From assembly GCF_014779715.1 (NCBI RefSeq), contig NZ_JACXYU010000010.1, forward strand, positions 62,001 to 126,000: DNA of 64,000 nucleotides, written 5' to 3'. The DNA is from Streptomyces chumphonensis (lineage in GTDB: Bacteria; Actinomycetota; Actinomycetes; Streptomycetales; Streptomycetaceae). Made by a program: the position numbers and the translations under genes. Position 1 is the stretch's first letter, and each line of letters opens with the position of its first letter. The notes beneath the pieces were generated by a model that saw nothing but the letters and a program-made list of their open reading frames with translations, was not told the DNA's origin and searched no databases. This document shows, in pieces, positions 48,740 to 57,255 of the stretch.

Positions 48740-49792
48740 TCAGCCGTCGCTGCTCCGGGCCCAGATGTTCGTGCCGGGTTCCGAGACGGCGTAGGTGTCG
48801 ATCTCCGCCAGTTCCCGCGCGCTGAGCGGCGCGCCGGTGAGTGCGCCGACGTTCGCCTCCAGCTGGGCCACGCTGCTCGCACCGATCAGGGCCGAGGTCG
48901 TCCGGGGGTCGCGCAGCACCCAGGTGAGGGCGAGCTGGGCCAGGCTCTGGCCACGGCGCCGGGCGATGCCGTCCAGCGCGTGCAGCCGCTTCACGACCTC
49001 GTCCGTCAGGAGGGCCGGGTCGAGTGATGCGCCGCGGCTCGCCCGGGAGCCCTCGGGGATGCCGTGGAGGTACTTGTCGGTGAGGAGGCCCTGGGCGAGC
49101 GGGGCGAAGGCGATGCAGCCCATCCCCGCGTCCTCCAGGGTGTCGAGCAGCCCGTCCTCCTCCGTCCAGCGGTTGATCATCGAGTAGGACGGCTGGTGGA
49201 TGAGCGGGCGCACGCCCATCTCGCGCAGCAGGGCCACGGCCTCGCGGGTGCGGGCGGAGTTGTAGGAGGACAGCCCGACGTAGAGGGCCTTGCCCTGCTG
49301 GACGGCGGACGCCAGGGCGCCCATCGTCTCCTCCAGCGGTGTGTCGGGGTCGTAGCGGTGCGAGTAGAAGATGTCGACGTGGTCGAGGCCGGTCCGGCGC
49401 AGGGAGGCGTCCAGAGAGGACAGCAGGTGCTTGCGCGAGCCCCATTCGCCGTACGGGCCGGGGTGCATCAGGTAGCCCGCCTTGGTGGAGACGACCAGCT
49501 CGTCGCGGTAGGGGCGGAAGTCCTGGGCGAAGAGCTTGCCGAAGTTGAGCTCGGCGGATCCGGGCGGCGGACCGTAGTTGTCGGCCAGGTCGAAGTGGGT
49601 GACGCCCAGGTCGAAGGCGCGGCGCAGGATGGCCCGCTGGGTGGTGAGCGCGCGGTCGTCGCCGAAGTTGTGCCACAGGCCGAGGGAGACGGCGGGCAGC
49701 TTCAGCCCGCTGCGGCCGCTGCGGCGGTACTCCATCGTGTCGTAGCGGGCGTCCCCGGCGCGGTAGTGCTCTGCATCGCTCGTGCTGGTCAT
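48740..49792 (-). CDS. Aldo/keto reductase (YghZ-like)
   Basis: A 350-residue NADPH-dependent aldo/keto reductase. The TIM barrel starts with YRRSGRSGLKLPAVSLGLWH. The catalytic tetrad fits Asp and Tyr in THFDLADNYGPPPGSAE, Lys in VVSTKAGYLM and His in IFYSHRYD. The C-terminal ALIGASSVAQLEANVGAL binds the cofactor. The close resemblance is to the YghZ/L-glyceraldehyde 3-phosphate reductase group, which detoxifies methylglyoxal and related aldehydes. The ATG at 49792 follows AAGGATG-type sequence. It is monocistronic and ends at the shared terminator. Confidence 0.9.
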   Translation of the reverse strand: MTSTSDAEHYRAGDARYDTMEYRRSGRSGLKLPAVSLGLWHNFGDDRALTTQRAILRRAFDLGVTHFDLADNYGPPPGSAELNFGKLFAQDFRPYRDELVVSTKAGYLMHPGPYGEWGSRKHLLSSLDASLRRTGLDHVDIFYSHRYDPDTPLEETMGALASAVQQGKALYVGLSSYNSARTREAVALLREMGVRPLIHQPSYSMINRWTEEDGLLDTLEDAGMGCIAFAPLAQGLLTDKYLHGIPEGSRASRGASLDPALLTDEVVKRLHALDGIARRRGQSLAQLALTWVLRDPRTTSALIGASSVAQLEANVGALTGAPLSARELAEIDTYAVSEPGTNIWARSSDG

Positions 49793-49940
49793 CCTTACTG
49801 ACTATCACGCCCGGCGATCGCGCCACAGGGCGTTCGGGACCGCACCGAGGCTGTGACGGTCCTGTGGCAAGCGGAGGGTCTGATGGGCAGTAGGCTGCCC
49901 TCGGCGTGCGACGAGGGCAGTGGAAGGGGCGACGGATCGT

Positions 49941-50708
49941 ATGAAGGAGAAGCTGCGCGATCTGGTGGTCCGCCTCTACTCCCGCCGGGTGGAGGGGCAT
50001 CTCGACCTCGCGCAGGTCCCCAAGCACATCGGTGTCATCCTCGACGGCAACCGGCGCTGGGCCAAGGCCTCCGGCGGCACGACGGTCGAGGGGCACCGGG
50101 CGGGTGCCGAGAAGATCCGCGAGCTGCTGAGCTGGTGCGACGAGACGGACGTCGAGGTCGTCACCCTGTGGATGCTGTCCACCGACAACCTGGACCGTCC
50201 GCCCAACGAGTTGACGCCGCTGCTGGGCATCATCGAGGACACGGTCCGGGGGCTCGCCTCCGACGGCCGCTGGCGCGTCCACCACGTCGGCACCCCCGAC
50301 CTGTTGCCCGACCACACCCAGCGCGTGCTCAAGGAGGCGGCCGCCGCCACCTCGGGGCGCACGGGGATCATCGTCAACGTCGCCGTCGGCTACGGCGGCC
50401 GCCAGGAGATCGCCGACGCCGTACGGTCGCTGCTGGCGGACCGGGCGGGGCGCGGCGAGACGCTGGCCGACCTGGCCGACACGGTCACCATCGACGACAT
50501 CGCCGAACACCTCTACACGCGCGGCCAGCCCGACCCCGACCTGGTGATCCGCACCAGCGGGGAGCAGCGGCTGTCGGGCTTCATGCTCTGGCAGAGCGCC
50601 CACTCCGAGTACCACTTCTGCGACGTCTTCTGGCCGGCCTTCCGCAAGGTCGACTTCCTGCGGGCCCTGCGCGACTACGCCGCCCGCCACCGGCGCTACG
50701 GCGGCTGA
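49941..50708 (+). CDS. Isoprenyl transferase (cis-prenyl, UppS family)
   Basis: A 255-residue cis-prenyltransferase that condenses isopentenyl diphosphate with an allylic diphosphate to make a lipid carrier precursor for cell-wall synthesis. HIGVILDGNRRWA (29-41) carries the catalytic Asp35 and the phosphate-binding GNRRW. LWMLSTDNLDRPPNE and the C-terminal DLVIRTSGEQRLSGFMLWQS then SEYHF are all conserved. Streptomyces usually has two such genes; which product length this one makes cannot be read. The ATG at 49941 is chosen because MKEKLRDLV fits homologues. An in-frame GTG at 49920 is possible. Confidence 0.93.
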   Translation: MKEKLRDLVVRLYSRRVEGHLDLAQVPKHIGVILDGNRRWAKASGGTTVEGHRAGAEKIRELLSWCDETDVEVVTLWMLSTDNLDRPPNELTPLLGIIEDTVRGLASDGRWRVHHVGTPDLLPDHTQRVLKEAAAATSGRTGIIVNVAVGYGGRQEIADAVRSLLADRAGRGETLADLADTVTIDDIAEHLYTRGQPDPDLVIRTSGEQRLSGFMLWQSAHSEYHFCDVFWPAFRKVDFLRALRDYAARHRRYGG

Positions 50709-51013
50709 CGCCGCCTCCCCGGCCGTCGGGTCGCGGCCCGTTCATCCGCGGGTGCCGGCGCGTTCGCCCGACCGACCGCATATGCCAAGGCATGCGCGGG
50801 GCGCGGAAAGGGAATACCCCAGGCAGGTCGACGCCCGCTGGAGGGCGCCGGCCCCGGGAGGCCCTTTGCTAGCCACGGACGACGCACGCAGCGTGCGGAG
50901 GACGCGGAGGGCCGGTGTCCGGCCCGTCGGCGGCGGGCGGCCCGGCCTGTTCCGCAGCGACCCGCCATCGGCGGTGCCGCGCACCATCCTCGTCCGAGGG
51001 GGTTCGTCCATCC

Positions 51014-52345
51014 GTGGTGACCAGCAAGAAGCGCCGCGAGAACGACCGGCGCACCTATGTCATCGACACCAGCGTCCTGCTCGCCGACCCGGCGGCCATG
51101 GCCCGATTCGACGAGCACGAGGTCGTGCTGCCCGTCGTCGTGGTCACGGAGCTGGAGGCCAAGCGCCACCACCCCGAGCTGGGCTACTTCGCCCGGCAGG
51201 CCCTGCGCAGGCTGGACGGGTACCGGGTCCGGTACGGGCGCCTGGACGCGCCGATCCCGATCGGTGAGCTGGGCGGAACCCTCCGGGTGGAGCTGAACCA
51301 CTCGGATCCGGGCATCCTGCCCGCCGGCTTCCGCCTGGGGGACAACGACTCCCGCATCCTCGCCGTGGCCCGCAACCTCCAGGCCGAGGGGTTCGACGTC
51401 ACCGTCGTCTCCAAGGACCTGCCGCTGCGCATCAAGGCGTCCTCGGTCGGCCTGCTGGCCGAGGAGTACCGCGCGGAGCTGGCCATCACGGACTCCGGCT
51501 GGACGGGCATGAGCGAGGTGACGCTCCCGGGGGAGGCCGTCGACGAGTTGTTCGCACCGGACGGTGCCGACACCGTCTCCGTGCCGCAGGCCGACGGGCT
51601 GCCCGTGCACACCGGCCTCGTCCTGCACTCGGAGAAGGGCAGCGCCCTCGGTCGGGTCACGGCCGACGGCCGGGTGCGGCTCGTGCGCGGCGACCGCGAG
51701 GCGTTCGGCGTCCACGGCCGGTCCGCCGAGCAGCGCATCGCGCTCGACCTGCTGCTCGACCCGGAGGTGGGCATCGTCTCGATGGGCGGCCGGGCCGGCA
51801 CGGGCAAGTCGGCCCTCGCGCTGTGCGCGGGGCTGGAGGCGGTCCTGGAGCGCCGGCAGCACCGCAAGGTCATGGTCTTCCGGCCGCTGTACGCGGTCGG
51901 CGGTCAGGACCTCGGCTATCTGCCGGGCACGGCCGACGAGAAGATGAACCCGTGGGCGCAGGCCGTCTTCGACACGCTGTCGGCGGTCACCACGCGCGAG
52001 GTGATCGAGGAGATCGTGGCCCGGGGGATGCTGGAGGTCCTCCCGCTCACCCACATTCGGGGCCGCTCGCTGCACGACGCCTTCGTCATCGTGGACGAGG
52101 CCCAGTCGTTGGAGCGCAACGTCCTGCTGACGGTGCTCTCCCGCATCGGGCAGGGCTCGCGTGTCGTCCTGACCCACGACGTCGCCCAGCGGGACAACCT
52201 GAGAGTGGGCCGCTACGACGGCGTCGTCGCGGTCGTCGAGAAGCTCAAGGGCCATCCGCTGTTCGCGCACGTCACGTTGACGCGTTCCGAGCGGTCGCCG
52301 ATCGCGGCCCTGGTGACCGAGATGCTGGAGGACGACCGGATCTGA
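51014..52345 (+). CDS. PIN-PhoH family protein (PhoH2-like)
   Basis: A 443-residue two-domain protein. The N-terminal PIN RNase domain (YVIDTSVLLADPAAMARFDE with Asp18; VVTELEAKRHHPELGYFARQ; GDNDSRILAVARNL) is followed by a PhoH P-loop ATPase (SMGGRAGTGKSALALCAGLE near 255-275; AFVIVDEAQSLERN; SRVVLTHDVAQRDN). Such fusions are ATP-dependent RNA helicase/ribonucleases in actinobacteria. The GTG at 51014 begins VVTSKKRRENDRRTYVIDTS. A preceding 300-base gap after the isoprenyl transferase probably contains its promoter. It ends at the terminator at 52479-52507. Confidence 0.9.
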   Translation: MVTSKKRRENDRRTYVIDTSVLLADPAAMARFDEHEVVLPVVVVTELEAKRHHPELGYFARQALRRLDGYRVRYGRLDAPIPIGELGGTLRVELNHSDPGILPAGFRLGDNDSRILAVARNLQAEGFDVTVVSKDLPLRIKASSVGLLAEEYRAELAITDSGWTGMSEVTLPGEAVDELFAPDGADTVSVPQADGLPVHTGLVLHSEKGSALGRVTADGRVRLVRGDREAFGVHGRSAEQRIALDLLLDPEVGIVSMGGRAGTGKSALALCAGLEAVLERRQHRKVMVFRPLYAVGGQDLGYLPGTADEKMNPWAQAVFDTLSAVTTREVIEEIVARGMLEVLPLTHIRGRSLHDAFVIVDEAQSLERNVLLTVLSRIGQGSRVVLTHDVAQRDNLRVGRYDGVVAVVEKLKGHPLFAHVTLTRSERSPIAALVTEMLEDDRI

Positions 52346-52478
52346 CCGGATTTCGCGCCAGGGGCACGTCGGTGCGGAAGCAGGGGAAAAAGGTACAAGG
52401 CGGCGTCAACTCCGCAGTGGAGGAACAAAGGTAGGATCACCGCACGAGGCGGGATGACACGCCGTCGAGAAGCGGAGC

Positions 52479-52507
52479 AGCGTAGCCGGGCCCAGCCCGG
52501 CTACGCT
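52479..52507 (+). terminator. Intrinsic terminator with T-run
   Basis: Arms 52479-52491 and 52495-52507 are exact complements with a 3-base loop, followed by CGCTTTTCC. It lies about 130 bases after the PhoH stop. Confidence 0.85.
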
Positions 52508-52516
52508 CGCTTTTCC

Positions 52517-52832
52517 ACAAACCCCCTGAGGCAAACGGGATGTGAGCTTTGCCACGTCACTCGGAATTGCCTTCGCCCCCGCCCTTCCGGCAGGGTGTGG
52601 TTCCTGTCAGGCCCCGCATACGGCCACCCGCACCTCCGGGTGCAGCACCACACAACTCAACAGCCATCGACGCCGTATGCCGCCCGAAGCACCACGCGGG
52701 CTCCCCAGGGAGACTCCGCCCGGGCCCGTACCTCCTGTGGCCATGTACGAACATGTACGGACGGAGGTCAGTGCCAGGGGCACGATTGCGCCCGCGGGGT
52801 CACCACCGCGGGCAACTGTGGAAGGAAACTGT
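52517..52832 (+). other. Long structured leader of the SLT-domain gene
   Basis: A 316-base untranslated stretch ahead of the secreted SLT gene. It contains hairpins GCACC-TCCG-GGTGC (52630-52643), GTGCC-AGG-GGCAC (52771-52783) and an 8-bp perfect stem (52790-52797 with 52806-52813) just before the ribosome binding site, plus a near-perfect tandem CATGTACGAA/CATGTACGGA (52742-52761). I could not match it to the actinobacterial c-di-AMP (ydaO) riboswitch. A cis-regulatory leader is plausible. Confidence 0.4.
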
Positions 52833-53564
52833 GTGACTGCTCGGATCTCGGTCCGGGGATTCGCCGTGGCATCCGCCACCGCGGTCACCACCGTCGGCGC
52901 CGTCGTCGGTGTGGCCTCCGGGAATCAGCAGGGTGCGGCCGAGCCGGTCGAGCTCGCCGCGTCCGACGCGACACTGCTCGCCGACCTGCCCGTCGACGGC
53001 AACACCCAGGTGCAGACCGCCTCCCTGACGCAGCAGGCAGACCTGCAGTCCGACGCCGCCAACGCCGCCGCGAAGAAGTCGGCCGAGGAGAGCGCGCGCA
53101 AGGCCGCTGCCAAGAACGCCCAGGCCAAGAAGAAGGCCGAGGAGGAGCAGCGGGCCAAGGAGGAGGCGGCGGCCGCCGCCGAGAAGCGCGAGGAGGAGGC
53201 GGCGGCCAAGCAGGCCGCCAGCCGCAGCGCCGAGCGCCCGGACACGGGCTCCTTCCCGCAGCAGTCCTCCTACACCGTCGCCGAGGTGCAGGCCATGGCG
53301 AAGCAGATCGTCGGCGGCGGCCAGTACCAGTGCTTCTCCAACATCGTCCAGCGGGAGAGCACCTGGAACTACCAGGCCGAGAACCCGTCCTCGGGCGCCT
53401 ACGGCCTCGTCCAGGCGCTGCCCGCCACGAAGATGTCCTCGGCGGGTGCCGACTGGCGCACCAACCCGGCCACGCAGATCAAGTGGGGCCTCAACTACAT
53501 GAACGAGCGCTACGGCAGCCCCTGCGGCGCCTGGGAGTTCTGGCAGGCCAACCACTGGTACTGA
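52833..53564 (+). CDS. Secreted SLT-type lytic transglycosylase-like protein
   Basis: A 243-residue exported protein. The N-terminus VTARISVRGFAVASATAVTT and the following hydrophobic run form a signal peptide. An Ala/Lys/Glu-rich coiled coil spans about 70-135 (KKKAEEEQRAKEEAAAAAEK). The C-terminal SLT domain starts near 145; the catalytic Glu lies in NIVQRESTWN, and SSGAYGLVQALPATKM and KWGLNYMNERYGSPCGAWEF complete it, with one likely disulfide between QCFSN and SPCGA. It should cut peptidoglycan during growth. The GTG has GGAAGGAAA upstream. The long structured leader suggests control at the RNA level. Confidence 0.9.
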   Translation: MTARISVRGFAVASATAVTTVGAVVGVASGNQQGAAEPVELAASDATLLADLPVDGNTQVQTASLTQQADLQSDAANAAAKKSAEESARKAAAKNAQAKKKAEEEQRAKEEAAAAAEKREEEAAAKQAASRSAERPDTGSFPQQSSYTVAEVQAMAKQIVGGGQYQCFSNIVQRESTWNYQAENPSSGAYGLVQALPATKMSSAGADWRTNPATQIKWGLNYMNERYGSPCGAWEFWQANHWY

Positions 53565-53586
53565 GCCCTCCCCCCCAGCAGCTCCG

Positions 53587-53616
53587 CGATGCCCCTCCCC
53601 GTCGGGAGGGGCATCG
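53587..53616 (+). terminator. Terminator after the SLT gene
   Basis: Arms 53587-53599 and 53604-53616 are exact complements (13 bp) with a 4-base loop, 23 bases after the stop. Confidence 0.85.
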
Positions 53617-53736
53617 TGCGTGTCGGGCCCCTGCCGCCCTCCGCGTCGCCGGGGAGGCAACCGTCCGGTCGGGTAACGTCGTCCCCCGGTTGGGACACGA
53701 CAGGACGGGCCGCGTACGGGGGCGAAGGAAAGACCA

Positions 53737-55173
53737 ATGTCAGGATTCGAGCGGCTCAGGTCGGGCGCGTCGCGCGTGGCGTCCCGCATGGCCGAGTACC
53801 GGCAGCGCGCCGAGCGGGAACGCGAGGAGCGGGACCGCGAGCGCGGCCGGCGCGCGCAGCAGGAGACGGCCGTCGAGCTGCCCCCGCCGCCGTCCGTCCC
53901 GCCGCGGCAGCCCGAGCCCGCGTCCGTCATCCCGTGGGGCATCCGGGTCGCCTCGGAGGCCGGGTGGCGGCTGCTCGTGCTCGCCGGCGTCGCCTGGGTG
54001 CTCATGCAGGTGGTCGGCGCACTGAGCCTGGTGATCATCGCCTTCTCGGCCGGGCTGCTCATCACCGCGCTGCTCCAGCCGACCGTCGCGCGGCTGCGGC
54101 ACTGGGGTCTGGGCCGCGGCCTGTCGACGGCGGCCACCTTCATCAGCGGCCTCGCGGTGATCGGGCTCATCGGCTGGTTCGTCGTCTGGCAGGTCATAGA
54201 GAACCAGGAGGATCTGACGCGGCAGGTCCAGGACGGCCTCGACGAGCTGCGGCAGGCCATCCTCAACAGCCCCTTCCAGGTCAGCGAGGATCAGCTCAAC
54301 GACTTCGTCGACAACCTCAACCAGTGGATCGGCGAGCACAGCCAGGACCTCACGACCGCCGGGCTGGAGGGCGCGTCGTTCCTGGTGGAGTTCTTCAGCG
54401 GCACGGCCCTCGCGGCGTTCGTCTGCCTGTTCCTCCTCTACGACGGCCGTCGCGTCTGGCAGTGGTGCCTGCGATTCGTGCCGCTGTCGGCCCGCGAGGG
54501 GGTCGCGGGTGCCGGTCCGCGGGCCTGGATCACCCTGACCGGGTACGTGCGCGGCACGGTGATAGTGGCCATGATCGACGCCATCGGCATCGGCGTGGGC
54601 ATCTGGGTGCTCGGGGTGCCGATGGCCGTGCCGCTGGCCGTCATCGTCTTCCTGTTCGCCTTCGTGCCGCTGGTCGGTGCGGTCGTCTCGGGCGCGCTGG
54701 CCGTGGTCGTCGCCTTCGTCACCAACGGGCTCGTCACCGCGCTGCTGGCACTCGGCGTGGTGCTCCTGGTGCAGCAGATCGAGGGGAACGTCCTCCAGCC
54801 GTTCATCCTGGGCCGCATGGTGCAGGTGCATCCGCTGGCCGTGGTGCTCACGGTCACCAGCGGATCGCTGCTCGCGGGCATCCCGGGGGCGGTGCTCTCG
54901 GTGCCGCTGGTGGCGGTGGTCAACACCGTCGTCGGCTATCTGCGGGCGTACGCGGAGGAACGCAACCCGCAGGCACGCCGCGTGCACGGCGCGACGGCGA
55001 CGGACGTCTCACCGGCGGTGCCACCCGCCATGCCCGGGGGCCCGCCGGTTCCGCTCGGCTCCGCGGACCCGACGCAGACGACCGTGAGGGAGCTGGTCGA
55101 GAAGGAGTCCGGCGAGGGTGACGAGGGCGCGCCGGGCGGGGACCGCCCGCCGGGGGGCCCGCCTCCGGCCTGA
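53737..55173 (+). CDS. AI-2E family transporter (PerM/TqsA-like)
   Basis: A 478-residue membrane protein with about eight transmembrane helices. The cytoplasmic N-terminus is Arg/Glu-rich with a charged coiled segment (RQRAEREREERDRERGRRAQ). The family blocks GTALAAFVCLFLLYDGRRVW, then ITLTGYVRGTVIVAMIDAIG, LAVIVFLFAFVPLVGAVVSG and LVQQIEGNVLQPFILGRMVQ are all clear. Members export small molecules, sometimes AI-2 or Na+/H+-coupled solutes; the substrate here is unknown. The acidic Gly/Pro-rich tail (PGGDRPPGGPPPA) is disordered. The ATG has AAAGGAAAG upstream. Confidence 0.92.
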   Translation: MSGFERLRSGASRVASRMAEYRQRAEREREERDRERGRRAQQETAVELPPPPSVPPRQPEPASVIPWGIRVASEAGWRLLVLAGVAWVLMQVVGALSLVIIAFSAGLLITALLQPTVARLRHWGLGRGLSTAATFISGLAVIGLIGWFVVWQVIENQEDLTRQVQDGLDELRQAILNSPFQVSEDQLNDFVDNLNQWIGEHSQDLTTAGLEGASFLVEFFSGTALAAFVCLFLLYDGRRVWQWCLRFVPLSAREGVAGAGPRAWITLTGYVRGTVIVAMIDAIGIGVGIWVLGVPMAVPLAVIVFLFAFVPLVGAVVSGALAVVVAFVTNGLVTALLALGVVLLVQQIEGNVLQPFILGRMVQVHPLAVVLTVTSGSLLAGIPGAVLSVPLVAVVNTVVGYLRAYAEERNPQARRVHGATATDVSPAVPPAMPGGPPVPLGSADPTQTTVRELVEKESGEGDEGAPGGDRPPGGPPPA

Positions 55174-55214
55174 CGCCCCGCGTCCGCGCCGGCCGGGGCG
55201 CATCCGGGCGTCAG
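55170..55214. terminator. Stem enclosing both convergent stop codons
   Basis: CTGACGCCC (55170-55178) pairs with GGGCGTCAG (55206-55214). The TGA of the AI-2E gene and the TGA of the opposing hydrolase gene both lie within the arms. It is a likely shared terminator overlapping coding ends. Confidence 0.6.
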
Positions 55215-56998
55215 TACGGGGACTCGTGGGCCTCGGCGAACGCCTTCAGCCGGAGGGTGTCGGACTGCGTCCAGCCGTCGGGCGGCAGCACGGCGGCCCA
55301 GCCCTCGACGGCGTTCGTCCCGTAGCGGTGGCCGTGCGGCGCCCCGACGCCGTAGGACATGCTCATGTCCACAGTGGTCTGCCAGAAGGTGACGAAGGGG
55401 AACCAGCTCAGCTCCTCCGTCACATCCGGTCCCACCGGTTCCTCCAGCCACTCCGGAGGCCGCAGGGCGAGGTCGGGCGACCACCACACGATCGGGTCGG
55501 ACGCGTTCTGCAGGTACACCACCCGGGGGAACTCCCACGCCCCCTCCGGGCGGTACAGGTCGCGCTGGGGGTACTGGGCGAACCGCACGTGCCGGCCGTC
55601 CTCGTACTCGGGGCGCCACACCGGGCTGCCCGGCTCGCGGTTGCGGGTCACGTCGGACCACACCGGGCTGTAGTTCGGCGGGCCCACGAGCAGCGCGCCG
55701 TCCGTCGAGGCGAGCAGGTCGTCGATGCCGTCGAAGGCGTCCTCCACCGCCGTGGCGCCCATGCTCTCGCCGAAGACGACGAACTTCGGCCGCTCGCCCT
55801 CGGGCATCTCGGCCAGCCGCTCCCGCACGGCGTCGACGAGGGTCTGCGTGGCCCGGCCCGCCTCCTCGCGGTCCACCACGAACGACACCCAACTGGGCAG
55901 GTAGGAGTACTGGATGGCGACGATGGCGGTGTCGCCGTTGTAGAGGTACTCCAGCGGCTCCGCCGTCCGGGCGTCGATCCAGCCGCTGCCCGTCGTGCCC
56001 GCGACGGCGAGCACCTCGCGGTCGAAGGCCCGGGTGCGCTCGAGCTCCGCCATGGCCAGAGCCGTCTGCTCCGCGTACCCGTCGGCGGCGGCCCGTCCGG
56101 CGTAGACGCGGATCGGGTCCAGCGAGGGGCGTTGCGTGAACGCGCTGATCTGCTGCCGGCTGAGCACGCTCCCGGTGAAGTTGCGGCCCTGGTACCCCAG
56201 CTCCGACCAGGAGATCAGGGAGTGCGGGCTCCCCGAGACGAACGGTGAACCGGACTGCACGATGCCGTCCTTCGTGCTCTGGTCCGTGTTGGAGGCGATG
56301 TGGGAGGCGACGTCGACGATGCCGCGCTCGAAGACGACGTCCTTGGCGCCGAACGTCACGACCATCGCGCTGGTCAGCAACCCGGCCGTCACGGCGACGG
56401 GCCGGGGGACGAAGCGCAGCAGGAGCTGGATGAGCCAACGCGTGCCCAGCCGGATCAGCCGGGCGATCAGCAGCAGCACCCAGCACAGCGCGGCCGCGAG
56501 CAGCGCGATCATCATGGAGTGCCAGGTCAGGGTGGGCGGCAGCTCCTGGAGCTTGCGCAGCTCGCGCTGCATCCGGGCGCTCTCGCCGAGCAGGAAGACG
56601 GTCAGGCCGAGGCTCAGGACCCAGTACACCTGCCACGCGTGCGCCCGGACCCGCCGGCGCGTCTCCTCGTCCGGCCGCCACCGCACGACGAACGGCACGA
56701 TCCAGCTCAGCAGGGCGCCGATGCCGTAGCCGATGGCGGCCGTGATGCCGCCGATGACGCCCTGCAGCGCCCAGGGGCGGGGGACGAGCGAGGGCGTGAG
56801 GGAGAGCCAGAAGAACACGGTGGCGACGGTGGTCGCCGTCAGGTCGGGCCAGCGCCTGATCAGCCACGACTCGTCGGGCCGCTCCCAGTAGGGCCTGCGG
56901 ACGACATCGAGCGTGCGCCTGCCGGCGCGCTTCCAGGGTGGCTCGGGGGGTCGGTCCTGGCCAGGGAAAGGAACCCGCTCCCCCGCGGTGTCGAGCAT
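55211..56998 (-). CDS. Alpha/beta-hydrolase membrane protein
   Basis: A 595-residue protein. The N-terminal 240 residues hold four hydrophobic segments (TVATVFFWLSLTPSLVPRPW; ITAAIGYGIGALLSWIVPFV; YWVLSLGLTVFLLGES; WHSMMIALLAAALCWVLLLI). The C-terminal part is an alpha/beta-hydrolase with the nucleophile elbow GESMGA and nearby blocks VVYLQNASDPIVWWSPDLAL and FVTFWQTTVDM. It matches the actinobacterial family of integral-membrane hydrolases, whose substrate is unknown. The ATG at 56998 has GGAGAG 7 bases upstream. It is monocistronic, divergent from the padR operon. Confidence 0.85.
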   Translation of the reverse strand: MLDTAGERVPFPGQDRPPEPPWKRAGRRTLDVVRRPYWERPDESWLIRRWPDLTATTVATVFFWLSLTPSLVPRPWALQGVIGGITAAIGYGIGALLSWIVPFVVRWRPDEETRRRVRAHAWQVYWVLSLGLTVFLLGESARMQRELRKLQELPPTLTWHSMMIALLAAALCWVLLLIARLIRLGTRWLIQLLLRFVPRPVAVTAGLLTSAMVVTFGAKDVVFERGIVDVASHIASNTDQSTKDGIVQSGSPFVSGSPHSLISWSELGYQGRNFTGSVLSRQQISAFTQRPSLDPIRVYAGRAAADGYAEQTALAMAELERTRAFDREVLAVAGTTGSGWIDARTAEPLEYLYNGDTAIVAIQYSYLPSWVSFVVDREEAGRATQTLVDAVRERLAEMPEGERPKFVVFGESMGATAVEDAFDGIDDLLASTDGALLVGPPNYSPVWSDVTRNREPGSPVWRPEYEDGRHVRFAQYPQRDLYRPEGAWEFPRVVYLQNASDPIVWWSPDLALRPPEWLEEPVGPDVTEELSWFPFVTFWQTTVDMSMSYGVGAPHGHRYGTNAVEGWAAVLPPDGWTQSDTLRLKAFAEAHESPY

Positions 56999-57215
56999 CG
57001 AGGTCTCTCCCGGCTGTCAATCCCTCACGTCAGCGACACGTTATGTGATGGTCGGCGCCGAACGAGGGACGCGTCGCTCTTTCGGGGGTGGAATGGGGGA
57101 TCGCCCTTGGGGGCCGCCCCGGTGCCGCTCGTCGGTCCGCCTCCCAGTCTGCCGCGCCCGGGCGCCTCCGGCACCCGGTTTCCCGCAGCGACCGGGCGCG
57201 CCGTGCACACCATGG

Positions 57216-57248
57216 GTATACGCGAGATGTATACACGTGGTGTAGAGT
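57216..57248 (+). promoter_or_regulatory. padR promoter with paired GTATAC sites
   Basis: GTATAC occurs at 57216-57221 and 57229-57234, the second inside TGTATACA (57228-57235). TAGAGT at 57243-57248 is a likely -10 that ends 7 bases before the padR ATG, so the transcript should be leaderless. The palindromes lie where a PadR dimer would block RNA polymerase, which fits autorepression. Confidence 0.55.
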
Positions 57249-57255
57249 CGTCGCC

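Noticed and set aside
52517..52832. Possible ydaO/c-di-AMP riboswitch before the SLT gene
   Set aside because: The characteristic conserved segments of that class could not be found; only hairpins of unknown type are supported.
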